In this document: piece by piece, positions 1 to 4,322 of the stretch
How the letters are laid out: every line of letters starts with the position of its first letter
Position numbering within the stretch: position 1 is the stretch's first letter
From: an uncultured Bacilli bacterium
Lineage (GTDB): Bacteria; Bacillota_I; Bacilli_A; RF39; UBA660
Assembly: GCA_934096535.1 (NCBI GenBank)
Contig: CAKOMC010000059.1
Location: 1-6,262, forward strand
Length of the DNA: 6,262 bases
Reading direction: 5' to 3'
Translations under genes and position numbers: made by a program
The notes under the pieces: model-generated
Told to the model about the DNA's origin: nothing
Seen by the model: only the letters and a program-made list of their open reading frames with translations
Databases searched by the model: none

Positions 1-37
1 GTTTTAATTTTAAAGACTCATCGCTAAAGCTAAACCG

Positions 38-66
38 AACCCTCGGACTATCCGAGGGTTTTATTT
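38..66 (+). terminator. Intrinsic terminator of a + strand gene lying left of the window
   Basis: A perfect 10 bp stem (AACCCTCGGA / TCCGAGGGTT) with a 3-base CTA loop is followed on the + strand by TTTTATTT. The stem is GC-rich for this AT-rich window. On the minus strand no T-run follows it, so it serves rightward transcription. Bases 1-37 before it show no reading frame that I can assign with confidence; they are probably the 3' end or 3' UTR of the upstream gene. Confidence 0.85.
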
Positions 67-70
67 AGAC

Positions 71-98
71 AAAAAAAGGAGCATATCACGGGCTCCTT
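71..98 (-). terminator. Intrinsic terminator of the small membrane protein gene
   Basis: Read on the minus strand, stem AAGGAGC / GCTCCTT (7 bp, 9-base loop) is followed by a run of seven T. It begins 9 bases after the stop codon of the gene ending at 107. With the + terminator at 38-66 it separates two convergent transcription units. Confidence 0.85.
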
Positions 99-106
99 AC
101 TTAATC

Positions 107-466
107 TTAATATCCTATGGTGTACTCGTTATACCATAAATGTTTTTCAATCGTATAAGAAATCTGACGGTCGCTATTGTTAGAATTATAGTTATCCACA
201 ATTTTTTGAAGTTTAGCATTTAAGGAGGCATAATTTTCATGAGTTCTAAACCTATGGCCAATCATACAACAAGTATTTACAAAGCAACTATTCTCAGGAA
301 TATCAATTTTAAAGCCATCACTATATTCATAATGACTTAGATTGTAAGCAGTTTGGCAATTTTTCCCAAAAATATCTTTAGGATTGTAGACAAAAAAGTA
401 AAAAACAACGGCTAATATGGCAAGGGTAACACAGACAATTAAAATTATCTTTTGCTTTTTGTTCAT
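107..466 (-). CDS. Small single-pass membrane protein with a cysteine-containing outer domain (unknown function)
   Basis: 119 residues; I do not recognise the family. A short basic start (MNKKQK) is followed by one hydrophobic segment at about residues 7-27, with no obvious signal peptidase site, so the protein is probably an N-terminally anchored membrane protein with about 90 residues outside the cell. The outer part has four cysteines (C37, C61, C66, C67), the last three in the motif CFVNTCC, and is rich in Asn and Tyr. A disulfide-linked domain is possible, but this is inference. The start is well supported: AAAGGA lies 10 bases before the ATG, and an extended -10 promoter lies about 26 bases upstream. 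The gene appears monocistronic, with its own promoter and terminator. It carries a perfect DnaA box on the opposite strand (192-200). A small lipoprotein is excluded because there is no lipobox cysteine after the hydrophobic segment. Confidence 0.75.
   Translation of the reverse strand: MNKKQKIILIVCVTLAILAVVFYFFVYNPKDIFGKNCQTAYNLSHYEYSDGFKIDIPENSCFVNTCCMIGHRFRTHENYASLNAKLQKIVDNYNSNNSDRQISYTIEKHLWYNEYTIGY
192..200 (+). promoter_or_regulatory. Perfect consensus DnaA box inside a coding region
   Basis: TTATCCACA matches the DnaA box consensus exactly. It falls in the codons for Val-Asp-Asn (V90-D91-N92) of the minus-strand gene, so it could be a chance product of coding. It matters because two more perfect copies occur as an inverted repeat at 1146-1171. 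Confidence 0.4.
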
Positions 467-491
467 CAGTTAAAATTCCTTTCTTGGCGCT

Positions 492-500
492 ATTATATCA
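492..500 (-). promoter_or_regulatory. Extended -10 promoter of the small membrane protein gene
   Basis: The minus strand reads TGATATAAT, a perfect TATAAT preceded by the TGn extension. No good -35 is seen (the best is TTACTT at 17 bp spacing), which is normal for extended -10 promoters. Transcription would start near 485, giving a leader of about 20 bases that contains the AAAGGA ribosome binding site. The rest of 501-616 is very AT-rich, and I see no gene or clear structure there. Confidence 0.7.
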
Positions 501-616
501 TGTTTTGGGTTAATAAGTAAAAATTTGGAAACATCATTACTTATTATCATATTTAGAAATATTATTTTTAATTTAATTGAATACTCTAGGACTTTAATTA
601 TTTTTTAAGCCATAAT

Positions 617-641
617 AAAAAAGAACTCTGTTATAGAATTC
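617..641 (-). terminator. Intrinsic terminator downstream of the 87-residue protein gene
   Basis: Minus-strand stem GAATTCT / AGAGTTC (7 bp with one G-T pair, loop ATAAC) is followed by six T. It lies about 35 bases past the stop codon of the gene ending at 676 and would end the transcript that carries that gene and perhaps tRNA-Trp. Confidence 0.7.
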
Positions 642-675
642 TCTTGTAATAATTTCATAAAAACGGTAAATAAGC

Positions 676-939
676 TTATCTACCCCTACCAGTTGAAGGT
701 TGGGTAGTTTTTTCAACTACTTTTCTTATAGTTTCAGCAGTTGGAGCATAATATTCTTGTAGAGTAATACCATAATCTTCCATTAGCTCTTCTTCATTTA
801 CATCTTCTAGTATTCCAATTAACTCTAATAATTGGTCTTGGTAAATGTTTTTAGCACTTAATGTTTTATTAATAGCGCCTAAACTGCTTTTAACATCAAA
901 ATCATTTTCTTCTGGATTATTATATTCTTTAAACTCCAT
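676..939 (-). CDS. Small acidic hypothetical protein
   Basis: 87 residues, no signal peptide or membrane segment, so probably cytoplasmic. I do not recognise a family. The N-terminal two thirds are acidic and predicted helical, with leucine-rich stretches at about residues 28-46 and 49-56. A helix at about 66-77 (PTAETIRKVVEK) is followed by a short basic, flexible tail ending TGRGR. The start is well supported: AAAGGGAG lies 6 bases before the ATG. It sits 63 bases downstream of tRNA-Trp on the same strand. No convincing promoter lies between them (only a TATATT without a -35), so the two may be co-transcribed. Residues 7-12 (NNPEEN) are identical in protein and in DNA to the start of clpB, an odd match discussed in the findings. 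The clear ribosome binding site and terminator make it a real gene; its function is unknown. Confidence 0.8.
   Translation of the reverse strand: MEFKEYNNPEENDFDVKSSLGAINKTLSAKNIYQDQLLELIGILEDVNEEELMEDYGITLQEYYAPTAETIRKVVEKTTQPSTGRGR
902..923 (-). repeat. 22-base segment shared with the start of clpB (copy 1)
   Basis: An identical 22-base stretch occurs here and at 3926-3947, in the same orientation, in the same reading frame, and within the first 13 codons of each gene. It encodes NNPEEN plus flanking bases. The flanking sequences are not similar, so it is not part of a longer recent duplication. Confidence 0.6.
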
Positions 940-978
940 AAGTTACTCCCTTTAAAAATCGATTAATATATTTTAACG

Positions 979-999
979 AGATTTAACTCGATTAAATCT
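979..999 (-). other. Perfect AT-rich hairpin between tRNA-Trp and the 87-residue protein gene
   Basis: The minus strand reads AGATTTAA, loop TCGAG, TTAAATCT: a perfect 8 bp stem starting 3 bases after the encoded CCA. It is AT-rich and is followed by CGTTAAAATATATT rather than a T-run, so it is a poor intrinsic terminator. It could be a weak pause or processing structure at the tRNA 3' end, or simply a product of high A+T content. Confidence 0.35.
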
Positions 1000-1002
1000 T
1001 AA

Positions 1003-1076
1003 TGGCAGGGACAGAAGGATTTGAACCCTCGCGAACGGTTTTGGAGACCGTCATACTACCACTATATTATGTCCCT
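1003..1076 (-). tRNA. trnW: tRNA-Trp (anticodon CCA)
   Basis: A full cloverleaf reads on the minus strand. The acceptor stem is AGGGACA / TGTCCCT, with discriminator G and an encoded 3' CCA. The D-arm has loop AGTGGTA. The anticodon stem ACGGT / ACCGT encloses loop CTCCAAA, giving anticodon CCA. The T-arm GAGGG / CCTTC has loop TTCAAAT. The anticodon at positions 34-36 decodes UGG. A G discriminator and a CCA anticodon are the usual identity elements of bacterial tRNA-Trp. No UCA-anticodon partner, which would read UGA as Trp, is seen in the window, and all Trp codons in the neighbouring genes are TGG. It has its own promoter at 1097-1126. Confidence 0.96.
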
Positions 1077-1135
1077 AATTTTTCCTTTGCTCTTCCATTA
1101 TAATACATAATATATGATTTTAGCAAGGAAAAATT
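1077..1135. repeat. Imperfect inverted repeat enclosing the tRNA-Trp promoter
   Basis: The left arm AATTTTTCCTTTGC (1077-1090) is the reverse complement of GCAAGGAAAAATT (1123-1135) apart from one extra T. The arms are 32 bases apart. The right arm overlaps the -35 and the left arm covers the transcribed leader just before the tRNA, so the -10 lies in the middle. It could be an operator, a leader structure of a longer transcript, or chance in poly-A/T-rich DNA. Confidence 0.35.
1097..1126 (-). promoter_or_regulatory. Sigma-A type promoter of tRNA-Trp
   Basis: On the minus strand, -35 TTGCTA (1121-1126) and a perfect -10 TATAAT (1097-1102) are separated by 18 bases. The -10 ends 20 bases before the mature tRNA 5' end, giving a leader of about 13 bases for RNase P to remove. 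Confidence 0.7.
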
Positions 1136-1142
1136 GCTTTTT

Positions 1143-1174
1143 ACCTGTGGATAAGTCGTTAGTTATCCACAGGT
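1143..1174. promoter_or_regulatory. Inverted pair of perfect DnaA boxes (12 bp palindrome)
   Basis: ACCTGTGGATAA and TTATCCACAGGT form a perfect 12 bp inverted repeat around an 8-base spacer (GTCGTTAG). Each arm contains TTATCCACA, the exact DnaA box consensus: minus strand 1146-1154 and plus strand 1163-1171. The right arm covers the last codons of the DUF3298 gene, and that gene's stop codon lies in the spacer. Read on the minus strand, the hairpin is followed by TAAAAAGC, so it is not an ordinary terminator for that gene. Read on the + strand, TTTTATT follows it, so it could stop antisense transcription. An AT-rich stretch (1097-1120) lies next to it. DnaA binding is inferred from the motif. 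Confidence 0.55.
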
Positions 1175-1782
1175 TTTATTAAATTTTTTAACTTTGAAGA
1201 AGGAATTACTATTTTAATTGGTCCACTTGCCCAAGGCGCTACTTGATATGGTGGGAAAGTCAAATGTAAACCTTCTTTATCAAAATAATATAAAGAGAAG
1301 TTTTCTATTATTGGTTTAGTCCCTTCCTTTAACCAATTTTTATCTTCATTAGCGCCTATTTTTACTAATTCTTCATAACTTAATTTAGAAAGTATTTCTA
1401 AGTAATTATCATTATTAAAGAAATCTTTTAATTCTAGAATTTCACCACTTTTATTATAAGTAAATTGGTTATTTATTAGAAAATAATGAACACCACCTGT
1501 ATAACTATAAATAAAATATTGTAAATAATAAATACCATTATATTCATGTAATTCATAATCAGTATAAAAGTCATTTTTTATTTCATTATAGTTTTCATAC
1601 TGTTTAAATTCTTCTAACTTTTCATCTAACCAATCTTTAATCTTTTTATTAACATTAGGAAAAGGGGTTTCATAAATATCTATTTTATAAGTATATTTAT
1701 CTGTACTTTCTTTTACTTCATAAGCAAGAACAGGACTAGTTAAAATAAGAGATGATAGTATAAATAAAATCAATAATTTCAT
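1159..1782 (-). CDS. Secreted DUF3298/DUF4163-type protein (RsiV/PdaC-like outer domain)
   Basis: 207 residues. A Sec signal peptide spans residues 1-20 (hydrophobic core, probable cleavage after PVLA, no lipobox Cys), so the mature protein is released or wall-associated. The mature part matches the two-part layout of DUF4163 followed by DUF3298. A beta-strand and helix N-terminal half includes the typical YTGGVH motif (about residues 94-99) followed by LKDFF, and the C-terminal half has the family signature FPPYQVAPWASGPIKIVIP (about 175-193). In known proteins this fold forms the lysozyme-sensing outer part of anti-sigma factor RsiV and accompanies the deacetylase domain of PdaC. Here there is neither a membrane anchor beyond the signal peptide nor a catalytic domain, so binding of a cell-wall component or of lysozyme is only a guess. 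The start is set by the signal peptide and by GGTGAT just before the ATG. It lies downstream of the clpB terminator, and no good promoter of its own is visible. Its 3' end lies in the inverted DnaA boxes. Confidence 0.85.
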   Translation of the reverse strand: MKLLILFILSSLILTSPVLAYEVKESTDKYTYKIDIYETPFPNVNKKIKDWLDEKLEEFKQYENYNEIKNDFYTDYELHEYNGIYYLQYFIYSYTGGVHYFLINNQFTYNKSGEILELKDFFNNDNYLEILSKLSYEELVKIGANEDKNWLKEGTKPIIENFSLYYFDKEGLHLTFPPYQVAPWASGPIKIVIPSSKLKNLIKPVDN

Positions 1783-1806
1783 ATAATCACCATTTATAGG
1801 ATAACC

Positions 1807-1831
1807 AAAAAAGTAGAGATTATACTCTACT
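1807..1831 (-). terminator. Intrinsic terminator of clpB
   Basis: Minus-strand stem AGTAGAG / CTCTACT (7 bp, loop TATAAT) is followed by six T. It starts 20 bases past the clpB stop codon. The loop is itself a perfect -10 hexamer, but no -35 lies at 16-18 bp. It might act as a weak start for the DUF3298 gene downstream, or that gene may depend on read-through from clpB. Confidence 0.8.
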
Positions 1832-1851
1832 CTAGTTATAATATATTTTAA

Positions 1852-3954
1852 CTAATTTTGATTAATTATTATCTTATCATTTTGATAATCAACTTCTAAT
1901 TTGGCATTAGGTTTAACAGTATTTTCGATTAATTGTTTAGCAAGGACAGTTTCTAGTTCTCTACTTACTAGACGCTTTAATGGTCTTGCTCCGTAATACT
2001 CATCATAACCATTTTCAACAAAGTAATTTCTAGCGGCAGGTGTTAAAGTTATAGTTAGATTTAAGTCTTTTAAACGAGTTTCTATTTCTTTGATTAATTT
2101 ATCTAAAATACTAGATAATACTTCTTTAGTTAATTTATTGAACATAATTACTTCATCAATACGGTTAATAAATTCTGGTTTAAAGTATTTATGTAATTCT
2201 TGTTCTACTTTTTCTGGTTCGTTATTTAAGATATATTCACTACCAACATTAGAAGTCATAATAATTATAGTATTTTTAAAGTCAACAGTACGACCATTAG
2301 AATCAGTTAATCTACCATCATCTAAGATTTGTAATAATAGATTTAAAACATCAGGGTGGGCTTTTTCGATTTCATCAAATAGAACAATACTATAAGGATT
2401 ACGACGAACGGCCTCGGTTAATTGACCGCCTTCTTCATACCCAACATAACCTGGAGCAGCCCCAACTAGACGAGATACAGAATATTTTTCCATATATTCA
2501 CTCATATCAATTCTAATCATGTGTTTTTCATCATCAAATAGTTCATAAGCAAGAGCCTTAGCTACTTCGGTTTTACCAACACCAGTTGGCCCTAAGAAGA
2601 TGAAGGAACCAATTGGACGGTTAGGATCTTTAATACCACTACGACTACGAATGATGGCCTCACTTACTAATCTTAGGGCTTCTTTTTGACCTTTTACTCT
2701 TTTACCCAAGTTTTCTTCTAAGTGTAAAAGTTTTTCTTTTTCACTACTTATTAATTTAGCAATAGGAATATTAGTCCATTTACTAATGACATTTGCTATA
2801 TCATCAGAAGTTACAACATCACTTAGAATACGCGATTTTTCTTTGCTATTTAGTTCTTCTAGTTCTTTTTCTAATCTTGGAATAGTCCCATGACGAAGAC
2901 GAGCAGCAGTTTCTAAATCATAACGATTTTCAGCCGTTTCTAAATCAAATTTGGCTTTAGATATCTCTTGTTTTTTATTCTTAATGTTTTCATTAAGATT
3001 TTTTTCTTTTTCCCAAGCACTTCTTAAATCTTGTTCTTGAAGTTTTAAGTCATATAATTCTTTATCAATTTCATCTTTACGACGAAGAGATAATTCATCT
3101 TTTTCTTTCTTAATGGCTTCTCTTTCAATTTCAAGACGCATAATTTTTCTGGTAAGTTCATCTAAGTTAGTAGGAACACTATCCATTTGAACTCTAATAG
3201 TAGCACAAGCCTCATCTACTAAATCTAAGGCTTTATCGGGTAGATAACGGTCAGTTATATAACGGTTAGATAAAGTAGCGGCTGCTACTAGGGCTTTATC
3301 TTGAATCGTAACGCCATGATGGATTTCAAATCTTTCTTTTAAACCTCTTAAGATAGTTATAGTATCTTCAAGTGTTGGTTCATGAACAATTATCTTTTGG
3401 AAACGGCGTTCTAAGGCTCCATCTTTTTCAATATATTTACGATATTCATTTAAGGTAGTGGCACCGATAACATGAATTTCACCACGCGCAAGCATTGGTT
3501 TTAAGATATTACCAGTGTCCATGGCGCCTTCAATTGCCCCCGTACCAACAATCATGTGAATTTCATCAATAAACATGATGATGTTACCTTCGCTCTTTTT
3601 GATTTCATCTAAAACTTTCTTTAGTCTTTCTTCAAATTCACCACGGTATTTAGCACCTGCGATTAAAGATGCCATATTAAGTTCCCAAATAGTTTTATCT
3701 TTTAGGGTACTTGGTACATCGCCTTTAACGATTCTTTGCGCTAGTCCTTCAACAATAGCAGTTTTACCAACACCGGGTTCACCGATTAAGACGGGATTAT
3801 TCTTGGTTTTACGCGATAAGACTTTAGTTATACTTCTAATTTCTTCATCACGCCCAATTACAGGGTCAATTTTTCTTTTCTTGACCTCTTCATTTATATT
3901 ACGACCATATTTTTCTAATACATTTTCATTTTCTTCTGGATTATTATTAAACAT
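1852..3954 (-). CDS. clpB: ClpB protein disaggregase lacking the N-terminal domain
   Basis: A cytoplasmic hexameric AAA+ chaperone that, with DnaK, threads aggregated proteins through its central pore using ATP. Counting from this start gives 700 residues, against about 860 for standard ClpB. AAA1: Walker A GEPGVGKT near residue 60, pore loop KYRG near 103, Walker B IIMFIDE near 128, arginine pair near 183. The coiled-coil M-domain spans about 263-383, long as in ClpB and unlike the short one of ClpC. AAA2: GPTGVGKT near 456, VLFDE near 525, pore loop GYVG near 503, sensor-2 GARP near 656. No ClpP-binding loop is seen, so it is not a protease subunit. The N-terminal substrate domain is absent: LEKYG, which precedes AAA1, lies within 17 residues of the start, and the promoter sits directly upstream, so this is not an internal start of a longer gene. 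An ATG two codons upstream (3960) has its AAAGGGG site only 2 bases away; this start has 8. Known mycoplasma ClpBs are also short. HrcA control is expected through CIRCE. Confidence 0.95.
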   Translation of the reverse strand: MFNNNPEENENVLEKYGRNINEEVKKRKIDPVIGRDEEIRSITKVLSRKTKNNPVLIGEPGVGKTAIVEGLAQRIVKGDVPSTLKDKTIWELNMASLIAGAKYRGEFEERLKKVLDEIKKSEGNIIMFIDEIHMIVGTGAIEGAMDTGNILKPMLARGEIHVIGATTLNEYRKYIEKDGALERRFQKIIVHEPTLEDTITILRGLKERFEIHHGVTIQDKALVAAATLSNRYITDRYLPDKALDLVDEACATIRVQMDSVPTNLDELTRKIMRLEIEREAIKKEKDELSLRRKDEIDKELYDLKLQEQDLRSAWEKEKNLNENIKNKKQEISKAKFDLETAENRYDLETAARLRHGTIPRLEKELEELNSKEKSRILSDVVTSDDIANVISKWTNIPIAKLISSEKEKLLHLEENLGKRVKGQKEALRLVSEAIIRSRSGIKDPNRPIGSFIFLGPTGVGKTEVAKALAYELFDDEKHMIRIDMSEYMEKYSVSRLVGAAPGYVGYEEGGQLTEAVRRNPYSIVLFDEIEKAHPDVLNLLLQILDDGRLTDSNGRTVDFKNTIIIMTSNVGSEYILNNEPEKVEQELHKYFKPEFINRIDEVIMFNKLTKEVLSSILDKLIKEIETRLKDLNLTITLTPAARNYFVENGYDEYYGARPLKRLVSRELETVLAKQLIENTVKPNAKLEVDYQNDKIIINQN
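3926..3947 (-). repeat. 22-base segment shared with the 87-residue protein gene (copy 2)
   Basis: Identical to 902-923, in the same frame, and close to the start codon. It encodes the NNPEEN part of the short, non-conserved leader before the AAA1 region of ClpB. Confidence 0.6.
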
Positions 3955-3962
3955 ATACATTT

Positions 3963-3969
3963 CCCCTTT
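3963..3969 (-). promoter_or_regulatory. Ribosome binding site that decides the clpB start
   Basis: AAAGGGG on the minus strand ends 2 bases before the first ATG (3960) and 8 bases before the second in-frame ATG (3954). Only the second has a normal spacing, so translation most likely begins at 3954. The first ATG would add just Met-Tyr. Confidence 0.65.
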
Positions 3970-3978
3970 CGAATATTA

Positions 3979-4006
3979 ATTATACTCATTTTTTAGCACT
4001 TGTCAA
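3979..4006 (-). promoter_or_regulatory. Sigma-A promoter of clpB
   Basis: Minus strand: perfect -35 TTGACA (4001-4006), 16-base spacer, perfect -10 TATAAT (3979-3984). Transcription should start near 3972, leaving a leader under 20 bases. With both hexamers perfect this is a strong promoter that needs a repressor, and CIRCE overlaps its -35. Confidence 0.9.
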
Positions 4007-4019
4007 GTACGAGTGCTAA
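3993..4019. promoter_or_regulatory. CIRCE operator (HrcA binding site)
   Basis: The + strand reads TTAGCACTT, nine bases, GAGTGCTAA. This matches the CIRCE consensus (TTAGCACTC-N9-GAGTGCTAA) except for one base of the left arm. It covers the -35 and part of the spacer of the clpB promoter. HrcA, the heat-shock repressor of Gram-positive bacteria, would block polymerase here and release on protein-folding stress. The hrcA gene is not in the window. Confidence 0.95.
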
Positions 4020-4028
4020 TTAATTTAT

Positions 4029-4052
4029 AAAAGAAAATAACACATAGTGTTA
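4029..4052 (-). terminator. Probable weak terminator of the RHH regulator gene
   Basis: On the minus strand TAACAC, loop TAT, GTGTTA (6 bp) is followed by TTTTCTTTT. It lies about 30 bases after the RHH stop codon and just before CIRCE, so it would keep RHH transcription out of clpB. The short, AT-rich stem makes it weak. Confidence 0.5.
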
Positions 4053-4082
4053 ATATGAAACTAATTATATCTAGTCAAAATA

Positions 4083-4232
4083 TTATTTAGAGTTTTCTTT
4101 CGCTTTCTTATATTCTTCAATATACTTTTTTAATATGTAACAAATTTCACCATTTATACTTCTTTCTTCTTCTAAGGCTATCTTTTTTAAATCATTATAT
4201 AAGTCTATTGCCATACGCAATGTCATATTCAT
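4083..4232 (-). CDS. Arc/MetJ-type ribbon-helix-helix transcriptional regulator
   Basis: 49 residues, in the size range of phage P22 Arc (53). A short N-terminal strand (MTLRMAI, residues 3-9) fits the DNA-contacting ribbon of the RHH fold. Helix A follows (LYNDLKKIALEEER, 11-24), then the signature SINGEI (25-30), equivalent to the SVNSEI turn in Arc, then helix B (CYILKKYIEEYKK, 31-43). Such proteins dimerise through the ribbon and bind short repeated DNA sites. The start is supported by GGAAGTGAT just upstream and by the family's usual length; a second ATG two codons in is also possible. The gene is divergent from the surface-protein gene, and AGTATCA/TGATACT sites lie between them, so it is probably an autorepressor and a repressor of that gene. 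RHH proteins are often antitoxins, but no toxin gene adjoins it on either side. The family call is firm; the target is inferred. Confidence 0.88.
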   Translation of the reverse strand: MNMTLRMAIDLYNDLKKIALEEERSINGEICYILKKYIEEYKKAKENSK

Positions 4233-4252
4233 AGTATCACTTCCATATCAGA

Positions 4253-4280
4253 ATTATACCAAGGTGATACTTATACCCAA
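4253..4280 (-). promoter_or_regulatory. Promoter of the RHH regulator gene
   Basis: The minus strand has a perfect -10 TATAAT (4253-4258) and a -35 of TTGGGT (4275-4280, three of six matches) at 16 bp spacing. The leader would be about 14 bases. An AGTATCA-type site (4265-4271) lies in the spacer and another covers the leader, as expected for autoregulation. Confidence 0.6.
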
Positions 4281-4290
4281 AGTTGCACAA

Positions 4291-4299
4291 TGGTATGAT
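4291..4299 (+). promoter_or_regulatory. Extended -10 promoter of the surface-protein gene
   Basis: TGGTATGAT is a TGn-extended -10 with five of six matches to TATAAT. The -35 position (4271-4276, TTATAC) is poor and touches the -35 of the divergent RHH promoter. A start near 4306 leaves a leader carrying AAGGAG (4311-4316), 6 bases before the ATG. The operator palindrome covers the -10. Confidence 0.6.
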
Positions 4300-4322
4300 A
4301 TTAGTATCATAAGGAGCAAAAT

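Larger units (their letters stand above)
4233..4311. promoter_or_regulatory. Operator region with repeated AGTATCA sites between the divergent genes
   Basis: Three perfect copies of one heptamer are seen: AGTATCA at 4233-4239, TGATACT (inverted) at 4265-4271, and AGTATCA at 4303-4309. Two shorter half-sites occur as TATCA at 4246-4250 and TGATA at 4296-4300. The last pair forms a perfect 7 bp palindrome, TATGATA-TTAG-TATCATA (4294-4311), which overlaps the -10 of the surface-protein gene. The first copy abuts the RHH start codon. Site centres (about 4237, 4248, 4267, 4298, 4307) are spaced by roughly one, two, three and one DNA turns. Short repeated, phased sites are typical of RHH repressors; TATCACT at 4235-4241 even fits the known heptad (WATCACW) of the RHH protein omega of plasmid pSM19035. 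Binding by the adjacent RHH protein is inferred. Confidence 0.65.

Noticed and set aside
1..37. Possible 3' end of a + strand coding gene before the first terminator
   Set aside because: Only a few codons would be visible in any frame and none has recognisable content; only the terminator is supported.
470..550. 26-codon minus-strand frame across the promoter of the first gene
   Set aside because: It covers the extended -10 promoter and its stop overlaps the leader. There is no ribosome binding site before its ATG.
1003..1076. UGA-reading Trp code as in mycoplasmas
   Set aside because: The anticodon is CCA, all Trp codons in the neighbouring genes are TGG, and the frames end normally. No gene here ends in TGA, so the code is not proven, but there is no positive sign of recoding.
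2090..2395. Open frame of 101 codons on the + strand inside clpB
   Set aside because: It is antisense to the conserved AAA2 domain of ClpB, has no ribosome binding site worth the name, and its composition follows from the clpB codons on the other strand.
1852..3954. ClpC or ClpE instead of ClpB
   Set aside because: The long M-domain coiled coil and the lack of a ClpP-binding loop in AAA2 point to ClpB, despite the missing N domain and the short total length.
3575..3979. Open frame of 134 codons on the + strand inside clpB
   Set aside because: It is antisense to AAA1 and runs into the clpB promoter. The Ser/Leu/Phe-rich product is typical of a shadow frame.
4083..4232. RHH gene as the antitoxin of a toxin-antitoxin pair
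   Set aside because: The neighbours are clpB and a large secreted protein. No small toxin-like frame lies beside it, and the divergent layout is unlike the usual tandem operon.
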